Shown here piece by piece: positions 1 to 7,074 of a stretch of DNA of 8,556 nucleotides. The translations under genes were made by a program, and so were the position numbers. Origin of the DNA: an uncultured Steroidobacteraceae bacterium (lineage in GTDB: Bacteria > Pseudomonadota > Gammaproteobacteria > Steroidobacterales > Steroidobacteraceae); the NCBI GenBank assembly GCA_955652625.1, contig CATPBM010000225.1, positions 1 through 8,556 of the forward strand, read 5' to 3'. Position 1 is the first letter of the stretch; every line of letters begins with the position of its first letter. A model generated the notes under the pieces. It was given only the letters and a program-made list of their open reading frames with translations, was not told where the DNA came from and searched no databases.

Positions 1-558
1 CGCGTCGGCGTAGCCGCCGCGGGCCACACCAGCGTCGTCATGAAAATGGCCGGCATCCGGCTGCCGCTCGAGAGCTATCCGCTGCAGGCGCTGGTGTGGG
101 AGCCCGTCAAGCCGGTATTCCCGTGCGTGGTCATGTCCAACACCATCCACGCCTACATCAGTCAATCGGACAAGGGCGAGCTCGTCATCGGCGCCGGCAC
201 TGACGCCTACACCTCATACACCCAGCGGGGTGGTCTGCACATCACGAGCCACGCACTGGAGGCGATCTGCGAGCTCTTTCCGATGTTCCGCCGCCTGAAG
301 ATGCTGCGCAGCTGGGGCGGCATCGTCGACGTAACGCCCGACCGCTCACCCATCATCGGCAAGACCCCGGCGCCGGGCCTGTACGTGAACTGTGGCTGGG
401 GCACCGGAGGCTTCAAGGCCACTCCAGGCTCGGCGCACGTGTTTGCCTGGACCATCGCGCGCGATGAGCCCCATCCCATCAATGCGCCCTTTACTCTCGA
501 GCGCTTCCGCGACGGCAACCTCATCGACGAGGCGGCCGCGGCTGCCGTCGCGCACTGA
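1..558 (+). CDS. soxB: Sarcosine oxidase beta subunit, C-terminal part (5' end outside window)
   Basis: This is the last 185 residues of SoxB, the flavin subunit of heterotetrameric sarcosine oxidase. With SoxA, SoxD and SoxG it converts sarcosine, O2 and THF to glycine, H2O2 and 5,10-methylene-THF in the cytoplasm. The frame is open from base 1 with no start, so the gene is cut by the window edge; full SoxB is usually a little over 400 residues. Visible family signatures are [20 protein letters not shown] near the left edge, then [15 protein letters not shown], the [16 protein letters not shown] stretch and [14 protein letters not shown], which belong to the C-terminal half of the DAO-type FAD fold, and [13 protein letters not shown] close to the end. 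The N-terminal GxGxxG motif and the His that binds FMN covalently lie upstream and cannot be checked. An internal ATG at 40 is not the start, because the conserved sequence continues before it. soxD follows after 8 bases. Family assignment is very secure. Confidence 0.96.
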   Translation, partial: RVGVAAAGHTSVVMKMAGIRLPLESYPLQALVWEPVKPVFPCVVMSNTIHAYISQSDKGELVIGAGTDAYTSYTQRGGLHITSHALEAICELFPMFRRLKMLRSWGGIVDVTPDRSPIIGKTPAPGLYVNCGWGTGGFKATPGSAHVFAWTIARDEPHPINAPFTLERFRDGNLIDEAAAAAVAH

Positions 559-566
559 AGGCCCCC

Positions 567-857
567 ATGCTGCTCATCGAGTGCCCGTACTGCGGCGAGC
601 GGCCCGAGCCGGAATTTGTCTACGGCGGCCAGGCGCACATCGTCCGCCCGCCGCAGCCCCAGGAACTGAGCGCACAGCAATGGGCCGACTTTCTCTACCA
701 GCGCGATAACACCCGCGGCGTGCACGCCGAGCGCTGGCGCCACACGCACGGCTGCGGCCGCTTCTTCAACGCGCTGCGCGATACCACGAACGATCACTTC
801 CTCGCCACTTATAAGGTTGGTGAGTCGCCACCGACTGGGCTTCGGGTGCCGCGGTGA
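567..857 (+). CDS. soxD: Sarcosine oxidase delta subunit
   Basis: A 96-residue small zinc-binding subunit of heterotetrameric sarcosine oxidase, structural rather than catalytic. The N-terminus MLLIECPYCGERPEPEF and the motifs GGQAH, W..FLY.RDNTRG and HTHGCGRFFN.LRDT are typical of SoxD. The four expected zinc ligands are present: Cys6 and Cys9 (CPYC), His59 and Cys63. These are the same positions I recall from characterised SoxD structures, which also supports the ATG at 567. An AAGG Shine-Dalgarno sequence (558-561) sits 5 bases upstream and overlaps the soxB stop, so translation is likely coupled. The length is normal for the family. The last dozen residues (from about VGESPP) are poorly conserved. 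Confidence 0.95.
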   Translation: MLLIECPYCGERPEPEFVYGGQAHIVRPPQPQELSAQQWADFLYQRDNTRGVHAERWRHTHGCGRFFNALRDTTNDHFLATYKVGESPPTGLRVPR

Positions 858-859
858 AC

Positions 860-863
860 GAGG
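860..863 (+). promoter_or_regulatory. Shine-Dalgarno that decides the soxA start
   Basis: GAGG at 860-863, just after the soxD stop, is 7 bases from the GTG at 871. It favours GTG 871 over the upstream in-frame TTG 817 and GTG 820, which lie inside soxD. Confidence 0.6.
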
Positions 864-870
864 CTCTGTC

Positions 871-3800
871 GTGATCGCCAGCCTGCGCACCCTCAGCGGC
901 GGGCGCATAGAGCGCTCACGCGTACTGCGCTTCAGCTTCGATGGTCGAGCGTACCTGGGCTGCGCCGGTGATACGCTCGCCTCGGCGCTGCTCGCGAACG
1001 GTGTGCACCTCATGGGCCGCTCGTTCAAATACCACCGCCCGCGCGGCGTTCTGGCCGCGGGTAGCGAGGAGCCCAACGCACTGGTCGCCGTGTACCGCGA
1101 TGCGGGCCGCTACACCCCCAACCTGCGTGCGACCCAGGTCGAGCTCTACGAGGGGCTCGAAGCCCAAAGCCAGAATCGCTCGCCGAGCCTCGCCTTCGAC
1201 TTCGGAGCGGTGAACGATGTGCTCGCGCCGTTCATTCCGGCGGGCTTTTACTACAAGACATTCATGTGGCCGCGAGGCGCCTGGCAGACCCTCTACGAAC
1301 CGCGCATCAGAGCCGCCGCGGGCCTGGGCCGCGCGCCCCTCGAGGCCGATCCTGATCGCTACGCCCGGCGTTACGCGCATTGCGACGTGCTCGTCGTCGG
1401 CGCAGGTCCCGCAGGACTTGCCGCGGCAGCGGCAGCAGCTGCAGCGGGCGCGCGCGTCATACTCTGCGACGAGCAGTGCGAGTTCGGCGGCTCGCTGCTC
1501 GCAGACGATGCGGCCGCGCCGCAGCTCGTGGCGGGCCGTCCTGCGCTGCAATGGATCACCGAGACGCGCGCTGCGCTCGAGGCGAACCCCCGCATCACCC
1601 TGCTGCCGCGCACGACGGCGTTCGGTTATTTTCCGCACAACCTCATCGGGCTCAATGAGCGCCTCACCGATCACCTGGCGGATCCGCCTGGCGAGCTGCC
1701 GCGTGAGCGCCAGTGGCAGGTGCGCGCGCGCGAGGTGGTGCTGGCCACCGGCGCGATCGAGCGCCCGCTGGTATTCCCCGGGAACGACCGGCCTGGGATC
1801 ATGCTCGCCGGAGCCGCGCGCACTTTCCTGAACCGTTACGGGGTGCTGACCGGCACGCGCGTCGTGCTGGTGACGGCCGCGGACGCAGCCTACCGCGCGG
1901 CACTCGAGCTGCAGCAGGCCGGAGTGTTCATCGCGGCCATTGCCGAGGCGCGCACCGCAGGGGACTCGCCGTGCATCGAGCAGGCGCGCGCCGCGGGCAT
2001 TCCGGTGCTGACCGGGGCCACCGTGCTCGGCACCAGCGGGCGGCGGCGCGTGAATTCGATCCGGCTGGCGCGCCTCAAGCATGGTGAGGTGAGCGAGACC
2101 CACACCCAGCCGTGCGACCTGGTGTTGATGTCGGGCGGCTTTACCCCGAGCGTGCACCTGTTCTCGCAGTCACGCGGCAAGCTCGTCTGGGATGCGCGGC
2201 TGCAGACATTCCTGCCCGGCGCACCGGCCGAGCGCGTGCGCAGCGCAGGCGCCTGCCGCGGCGTATTTGCACTCGAGGCAGCAGTTGCGGACGGCGCCGC
2301 CACCGGGGCCGCAGCCGCGCGTGAGGCGACAGATCCGTCGCGCACCGGCGTGCGTCCGGCGGCAGCTCTCAGTCGCGGCGCGCCCGCCGCTGATGCATCG
2401 TCAACGCCCGCAGACGGCGGCCCCGGATTCGCGGGCGCCCTGCCCCAGCCCCGCGGCGCGCACGCGCGGGCTTTTGTCGACTGGCAGAACGATGTGACCA
2501 CCAGGGACCTGGCGCTCGCCACGCGCGAGGGCTTTCGCTCCATCGAGCACATCAAGCGCTACACGACGACCGGCATGGCCACGGATCAGGGCAAGACCTC
2601 GAACCTCAATGCCCTCGGGATCGTCTCGCGCACCCTTGGCAAGGACATCCCGCAGGTTGGCCTCACCACCTTTCGCCCGCCGTACACGCCGGTGACCTTC
2701 GGCAGCTTCGCAGGATTTGCGCGCGCGCAGCTGTTCGATCCGGTGCGCACGACGCCCATGCACGACTGGGCGAGGGAGCACGGCGCGGTATTCGAGGACG
2801 TGGGGCTGTGGAAACGCGCCCGCTATTTCCCGCGCGGCGCCGAAGACATGCACGCGGCGGTGGGGCGCGAGTGCCTGGCCGTGCGCAACGGCTGCGGCAT
2901 TTTCGATGCCTCGACGCTCGGCAAGATCGAGGTCGTCGGCAAGGATGCCGTGGCCTTCATGAACCGCCTGTACGTCAACTCCTGGACGAGCCTTGGCGTC
3001 GGCCGCTGTCGTTACGGAGTGCTGCTGCGCGATGACGGTTTCGTATATGACGACGGCGTGGTGGCGCGCATCAGCGAGGAGCGCTTCCACGTCACCACCA
3101 CAACCGGCGGGGCGCCGCGCGTGCTGGCGATGATGGAGGACTACCTGCAGACCGAGTGGTCGGAGCTCGAGGTGTGGCTCACCTCCACCACCGAGCAGTG
3201 GGCAGTGATCGCATTGCAGGGGCCGAACGCGCGCCGCGTGCTCGCCGCCCTCATCGACATCGACATCGCGGCGGCGGTCATGCCGCACATGAGCGTGGCA
3301 ACCGGCAGCATCTGCGGCGTGCCGATGCGCCTGTTCCGCGTGAGCTTCACCGGCGAGCTGGGCTTCGAGGTCAACGTACCGGCGGACTGCGGGCCGGCCG
3401 TCTGGCAAGCCATCTGGGAGGCTGGCCAGGCGCTCGGCATCACGGCCTACGGCACCGAGACCATGCACGTGCTGCGTGCGGAAAAGGGCTACATCATCGT
3501 CGGTCAGGATACCGACGGCACGGTGACGCCCGAGGATGCCGGCCTTGGCTGGGCGATCGGCAAGAGCAAGCCGGACTTCGTCGGCAAGCGCTCCCTGCAG
3601 CGTCCCGCCATGACCTCGCCAGATCGGCGCCAGCTCGTGGGCCTCCTCACCGCAGACCCCGCGACAGTGCTGGAAGAAGGCGCGCAGGTGATGGCTGAGG
3701 CTGGCGCGCGCGCGCCCACGCGCCCCTTGGGTCACGTCACGTCCTCCTATTACAGCGCGGTCCTCGGTCGCTCCATTGGGATGGGCCTGGTCAGCGGGGG

Positions 3801-3912
3801 CCGCGCGCGAATGGGGGAGACCCTGCACGTTCCGACACCCTCAGGCGACGTCCCGGTGCAGGTCGCCCCGAGCGTGTTCTACGATCACACCGGAGCACGC
3901 CTCAATGCGTGA
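871..3912 (+). CDS. soxA: Sarcosine oxidase alpha subunit
   Basis: A 1013-residue SoxA, the large subunit that binds NAD and THF; usual length is about 1000. Domains in order: an N-terminal ferredoxin-like domain (about 10-100) with GRIERS, FDGR.Y.G..GDTLASALLANGV and RSFKYHRPRG; a dinucleotide-binding domain starting with GAGPAG (177-182), followed by an unusual run of nine alanines; a second Rossmann part with GAIERP and PGND.PG (about residues 290-315); a linker with KRYTTTGMATDQGK; and a C-terminal GcvT-like folate domain (about 630-1013). In the folate domain the Asp pair 727-728 sits where T-proteins carry their catalytic Asp, TGELGFE ends at Glu833, and GHVTSSYYS is at 954-962. I chose GTG at 871 because a GAGG Shine-Dalgarno (860-863) lies 7 bases upstream and the protein then begins just before the conserved LSGGRIERS. 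In-frame TTG 817 or GTG 820 would overlap soxD and add an unconserved leader. The gene follows soxD by 13 bases and overlaps soxG by 8. Confidence 0.96.
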   Translation: MIASLRTLSGGRIERSRVLRFSFDGRAYLGCAGDTLASALLANGVHLMGRSFKYHRPRGVLAAGSEEPNALVAVYRDAGRYTPNLRATQVELYEGLEAQSQNRSPSLAFDFGAVNDVLAPFIPAGFYYKTFMWPRGAWQTLYEPRIRAAAGLGRAPLEADPDRYARRYAHCDVLVVGAGPAGLAAAAAAAAAGARVILCDEQCEFGGSLLADDAAAPQLVAGRPALQWITETRAALEANPRITLLPRTTAFGYFPHNLIGLNERLTDHLADPPGELPRERQWQVRAREVVLATGAIERPLVFPGNDRPGIMLAGAARTFLNRYGVLTGTRVVLVTAADAAYRAALELQQAGVFIAAIAEARTAGDSPCIEQARAAGIPVLTGATVLGTSGRRRVNSIRLARLKHGEVSETHTQPCDLVLMSGGFTPSVHLFSQSRGKLVWDARLQTFLPGAPAERVRSAGACRGVFALEAAVADGAATGAAAAREATDPSRTGVRPAAALSRGAPAADASSTPADGGPGFAGALPQPRGAHARAFVDWQNDVTTRDLALATREGFRSIEHIKRYTTTGMATDQGKTSNLNALGIVSRTLGKDIPQVGLTTFRPPYTPVTFGSFAGFARAQLFDPVRTTPMHDWAREHGAVFEDVGLWKRARYFPRGAEDMHAAVGRECLAVRNGCGIFDASTLGKIEVVGKDAVAFMNRLYVNSWTSLGVGRCRYGVLLRDDGFVYDDGVVARISEERFHVTTTTGGAPRVLAMMEDYLQTEWSELEVWLTSTTEQWAVIALQGPNARRVLAALIDIDIAAAVMPHMSVATGSICGVPMRLFRVSFTGELGFEVNVPADCGPAVWQAIWEAGQALGITAYGTETMHVLRAEKGYIIVGQDTDGTVTPEDAGLGWAIGKSKPDFVGKRSLQRPAMTSPDRRQLVGLLTADPATVLEEGAQVMAEAGARAPTRPLGHVTSSYYSAVLGRSIGMGLVSGGRARMGETLHVPTPSGDVPVQVAPSVFYDHTGARLNA

Positions 3913-4450
3913 CCTTTCCGCCGCGCGTTCACCGCCGCTGGTCTCCGCCAACACCACGCTGCGCGCGCTGGCGCCGGCGACGCGCTACATCCTGCGCGGC
4001 GGCCCGCACGTACGCGCCGCCGCGGAGCAGGCCCTGGGGACGCGCGTCCCGGGCAACGCCTGCCGTGCGTTTGTGAGCGGGGAACGCGCGGTGCTGTGGC
4101 TCGGCCCGGACGAGTGGCTGCTGATCTCGCCGCAGGCTTCCGCAGCCGCTATCGCCGCGCTCCTCGGCGCAGCGCTAAAGGACCTGCCCCACTCGCTCGT
4201 GGACGTGAGTCACCGCCAGATCGCCCTCAGCGTCACCGGTCCGAAGGCATCCGCCCTGCTCGCCGCGGGCTGTCCCCTGGATCTTGAGGCAGACGCCTTC
4301 CCGGTGGACATGTGCACGCGCACCATGCTGGCGAAGGCGGAGATCGTGTTGTGGCGCACGGGCACCGAGGAGTTCCGCCTTGAGGTGTGGCGCTCCTTCG
4401 CGGCGTACGTCTCGCAGTTCCTCGACGAAGCCGCGCGCGGGATCATTTAA
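3905..4450 (+). CDS. soxG: Sarcosine oxidase gamma subunit
   Basis: A 181-residue SoxG, the smallest catalytic-complex partner after SoxD. It has a GcvT-like fold and packs against the folate domain of SoxA, with no independent activity known. Family signatures are WLGPDEWLL (65-72 and following), SLVDVSHRQ (around 98-105), the GCPLDL..DAFPVDMCTRT stretch, KAEIVLWRTG, and the C-terminal F.LEVWRSFAAYV..FLDEA. The ATG at 3905 overlaps the last 8 bases of soxA (frame change in ATGCGTGA), with GGAG at 3892-3895 placed 9 bases upstream, so it is probably translated by coupling to soxA. The same frame is open further upstream inside soxA (ATG at 3776), but that leader has no SoxG similarity. This is the last gene of the soxBDAG set; the folate genes often found next to it (purU, folD, glyA) are not downstream here. 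Confidence 0.95.
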   Translation: MRDLSAARSPPLVSANTTLRALAPATRYILRGGPHVRAAAEQALGTRVPGNACRAFVSGERAVLWLGPDEWLLISPQASAAAIAALLGAALKDLPHSLVDVSHRQIALSVTGPKASALLAAGCPLDLEADAFPVDMCTRTMLAKAEIVLWRTGTEEFRLEVWRSFAAYVSQFLDEAARGII

Positions 4451-4548
4451 GGCAAGGCCCGGTCGCAATTGGAGTCCGGGGAGGAAGCGCCGCTGGCTAC
4501 ACTGAGCGGGCGGCCGCGTTCACGCGCTGCCTTTCGGAGAGCACCTAA
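4451..4548 (+). other. 98-base gap between soxG and the dehydrogenase gene
   Basis: There is no gene and no hairpin followed by a T-run here. A TACACT (4498-4503) resembles a -10 box but has no acceptable -35: the nearest candidate, TTGGAG at 4469-4474, is 23 bases away. GGTCGC at 4461-4466 is one mismatch from the half-site TGTCGC seen upstream of the regulator gene, but it lacks a partner. The gap ends with GGAGA (4536-4540), the Shine-Dalgarno of the next gene, 8 bases from its GTG. Whether the dehydrogenase has its own promoter or is read through from soxG cannot be decided. Confidence 0.4.
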
Positions 4549-7008
4549 GTGAAGACGCACGTTCGGGTTCTGGTGATCGGCGGGGGCGTCGTGGGCGTGA
4601 GCACGCTCTATCACCTGGCCAGGAAAGGCTGGACGGATGTGGCGCTGATCGAGCGCAGCGAGCTCACAGCCGGCTCCACCTGGCACGCGGCGGGGCTCCT
4701 GCCGCTGTTCAACATGAGCTACACCGTCGGGCAGCTGCACAAATACTCGGTCGATCTGTACAAGCGTCTGCCTGCCGAGACCGGTCAGGACGTGAGCTTT
4801 CACGTCACCGGCAACCTGCGCCTCGCCACGTGCAAGGAGCGCATGGACGAGTATCAGAAGTACTGTGGGACCGCCAATACCATCGGCGTGCCGTTCGAGG
4901 TGATCACGCCAAGGCGCGTGAAGGAGCTCTGGCCGCTGGTGGAGCTCGGCGGCAGCGCGGATACGCCGGCCATCGTGGGTGCGCTGTATCACCCGGACGA
5001 CGGGCACATCGCGCCCGCCGATCTCACCATGGCGCTGCGCAAGGGCGCCCGTGGTGCGGGTGCGGAAATCTACGAGCACACCGAAGCCCTCGCCATCGAG
5101 CGCACGCCTTCCGGTGAGTGGAAAGTCCGCACCGGCAAGGGCGACATCAACGCCGAGCACATCGTGCTCGCAACCGGCAACTATGCGCGTCAGAGCGGGC
5201 GTCTTCTGGGGCTGAGCGTGCCGGCGATCCCGGTCGAGCACCAATACATCGTGTACGACGAGTCTCCGGAGCTTAAAACCTACCGCCAGGCAGGCGGGCG
5301 CGAGCTGGCGGTGCTTCGCGAGTCCGACCAGTCCTATTACCTGCGCGAAGAGCGCATGGGCTGGATCCTGGGTCCCTACGAGAGAGGCGCGCCGGCGCGC
5401 TTTGCCGACGGGGTTCCGGACTGGTTCGGCCGCAGCCTCTTCCCGGGCGATCTGGACCGGCTGGTGCCGCACGTCGAGGCTGCGACGCGGCGCGTACCGG
5501 CGCTCGAGAACTGCGGCATCAAGGACATCGTCAACGGACCGATCTCCTACACGCCAGACGGCAGTCCGCTCATCGGGCCGGCCTGGGGCGTGAACAACGT
5601 CTGGCTCAACGAGGGGCACAGCTTCGGCATTACCGCCGCGGGCGGTTCCGGCTGGCAACTCGCCGAATGGATCGTCGCGGGCGAGCCAGGCATCGACATG
5701 CTGGCGGTCGACCCGCGCCGCTTCGGACCGTACACGAGCAAGCGCTATGTGGTGAAGAAGAACGAAGAAACCTACCGCAACGTCTTTGTCATCCACTTCC
5801 CGGATGAGGAACGCCCCGACGCACGCCCCGCGAAGACCAGCCCGGTGTACGACAAGATCGACGCCAAAGGAGCGGTCTGGGGACAGCGCTACGGCTGGGA
5901 GCGCGCCAACTGGTTCGCCCCGCCGGGCGTTGCGCGCAGGGATCACTGGAGCTTCCGGCGCAGCAACTACTTCGAGCACGTGGGGAACGAGGCGCGCCTG
6001 ATGCGCGAGCGCGTCGGCATCATCGATCTCACGCCCTTTACCAAGCATGAGGTTACCGGGCCCCAGGCGGAGAGCTGGCTGGACGGACTGGTCGCCAACA
6101 AGGTGCCAACGAAGGTCGGCCGCATGGCGCTGTCGCACGCGCTCACACGCCGCGGCGGCATCCGCTCCGAGTTCACGATCACCAAGATCGCCGACCAGCA
6201 TTACTACGTCGTGAGCGCCGGCGCCGCCGAGCGCTATGACGGCGACTACCTGCGCAAGTGCCTGCCGCAGGACGGCTCGGTCGGGCTGCGCAACATCACC
6301 AACACCCGCGGCTGCTTCGTGCTCGCGGGACCTAAGTCACGCGGGGTGCTGGCGCAGCTCACCGACACGGCGCTCGACAACGCCTCCTTCCCCTGGCTCA
6401 CGGCGCAGACCATCGAGGCCGGGCTCGCCGTGGACGTGTACGCGCTGCGCGTGAACTTCGTCGGCGCCCTCGGGTGGGAGCTGCACTTCCCGATCGAGTA
6501 TGCGCATCACCTGTTCGATGCGCTGTTCGAGGCCGGCAGGGATCACGGCATCGGCATGGTAGGCATGCGCGCCATGGAGTCGCTGCGCCTGGAGAAGTCG
6601 TACCGCATGTGGGGCAGCGACATGACGCCCGACTACACCCCCTTCGAGGCGAGCCTCGACCGCTTCGTGCGCCTGAACAAAGGGGCGTTCATCGGCCGGG
6701 ACGCGCTCGAGAGACAGCTCGCCGCCGGCGTCCCGAACCGCTTTGTCACGCTCGAAGTGCACGGCGTCACTGATGCCGACCCGCTCGGCAACGAGCCGCT
6801 TTTCGACAAGGGCGGCCGCATGATCGGCCGTGCGACCTCCGGTTATTACGGACATTGCCTGGGGAAGAGTCTCGCCATCGGCTACACGCGCGCCGAGTTC
6901 GGGCAGGTTGGCACCGAGCTCGCGATCGAAATACTCGGGGAGCGCAAGCAGGCCACCGTACTGCGCGAATCGCCCTACGACCCGGAGAACCTCGAGCTGC
7001 GTGCTTAG
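4549..7008 (+). CDS. Dimethylglycine/sarcosine dehydrogenase-family flavoprotein with GcvT domain
   Basis: An 819-residue FAD-dependent oxidoreductase with the domain order of mitochondrial dimethylglycine and sarcosine dehydrogenases. It has a DAO-type FAD domain (about 5-375) with the nucleotide motif GGGVVG at 11-16; a short FAO_M-type linker (about 380-440); a GcvT-like folate domain (about 470-700); and its C-terminal barrel (about 720-805) with GRATSGYYGHCLGKS. The stretch ELTAGSTWHAAGLL contains His46, matching the His that binds FAD covalently in animal DMGDH, so covalent FAD is likely. In the folate domain the position of the T-protein catalytic Asp is Glu541 (GGIRSEFTI). As I recall, animal DMGDH also has Glu in this element (AELTV), which leans toward dimethylglycine over sarcosine. 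GALGWE ends at Glu644. The start GTG is preceded directly by an in-frame TAA and by GGAGA 8 bases upstream, so it is the first possible start. Expected reaction: oxidative N-demethylation with the C1 unit passed to THF. The exact substrate is inferred; another N-methyl amino acid is possible. Confidence 0.85.
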   Translation: MKTHVRVLVIGGGVVGVSTLYHLARKGWTDVALIERSELTAGSTWHAAGLLPLFNMSYTVGQLHKYSVDLYKRLPAETGQDVSFHVTGNLRLATCKERMDEYQKYCGTANTIGVPFEVITPRRVKELWPLVELGGSADTPAIVGALYHPDDGHIAPADLTMALRKGARGAGAEIYEHTEALAIERTPSGEWKVRTGKGDINAEHIVLATGNYARQSGRLLGLSVPAIPVEHQYIVYDESPELKTYRQAGGRELAVLRESDQSYYLREERMGWILGPYERGAPARFADGVPDWFGRSLFPGDLDRLVPHVEAATRRVPALENCGIKDIVNGPISYTPDGSPLIGPAWGVNNVWLNEGHSFGITAAGGSGWQLAEWIVAGEPGIDMLAVDPRRFGPYTSKRYVVKKNEETYRNVFVIHFPDEERPDARPAKTSPVYDKIDAKGAVWGQRYGWERANWFAPPGVARRDHWSFRRSNYFEHVGNEARLMRERVGIIDLTPFTKHEVTGPQAESWLDGLVANKVPTKVGRMALSHALTRRGGIRSEFTITKIADQHYYVVSAGAAERYDGDYLRKCLPQDGSVGLRNITNTRGCFVLAGPKSRGVLAQLTDTALDNASFPWLTAQTIEAGLAVDVYALRVNFVGALGWELHFPIEYAHHLFDALFEAGRDHGIGMVGMRAMESLRLEKSYRMWGSDMTPDYTPFEASLDRFVRLNKGAFIGRDALERQLAAGVPNRFVTLEVHGVTDADPLGNEPLFDKGGRMIGRATSGYYGHCLGKSLAIGYTRAEFGQVGTELAIEILGERKQATVLRESPYDPENLELRA

Positions 7009-7036
7009 CCGGCCCGCCGCCGCGTTTAGTTCAGTC

Positions 7037-7054
7037 GCTGTCGCATTCAGGCAA
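7037..7054 (+). promoter_or_regulatory. Candidate regulator half-site at the -35 position of the AraC-type gene
   Basis: GCTGTCGC followed by ATTCAGGC and AA. This matches the half-site pattern TGTCGC-N8-AA that I recall for P. aeruginosa ArgR, a regulator with the same GATase1-AraC architecture as the gene downstream. TGTCGC (7039-7044) lies exactly 17 bases before TAAAAT (7062-7067), where a -35 box would be. A weak second copy (CGCCGC, 4 of 6) is 21 bases upstream at 7018-7023. Autoregulation is inferred; nothing here shows binding. Confidence 0.4.
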
Positions 7055-7061
7055 GAAGGCG

Positions 7062-7067
7062 TAAAAT
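7062..7067 (+). promoter_or_regulatory. Candidate -10 box of the regulator gene
   Basis: TAAAAT matches the sigma-70 -10 consensus at 5 of 6 positions and stands out in very GC-rich surroundings. A start of transcription 6-8 bases downstream would fall on or next to the GTG start codon at 7075, implying a leaderless or nearly leaderless mRNA. No true -35 hexamer is visible, which would suit an activator-dependent promoter. Confidence 0.5.
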
Positions 7068-7074
7068 CCGGCAT

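Noticed and set aside
817..870. Upstream in-frame starts for soxA (TTG 817, GTG 820)
   Set aside because: They lie within soxD and add unconserved residues; GTG 871 has a well-spaced GAGG and fits the usual SoxA N-terminus.
1414..1446. GCN-rich tract coding nine alanines after the GAGPAG motif of SoxA, as a repeat expansion or frameshift
   Set aside because: The frame stays intact and the tract forms the helix after the dinucleotide-binding turn, where small residues are normal; codons are mixed rather than a simple repeat.
207..2157. Reverse-strand open frames over soxB, soxD and soxA (207-1076 and 916-2157)
   Set aside because: They cover the known soxB, soxD and soxA genes and show no recognisable protein features.
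4469..4503. Possible sigma-70 promoter TTGGAG/TACACT before the dehydrogenase gene
   Set aside because: The spacing is 23 bases, outside the usual 16-18, and no other -35 is visible.
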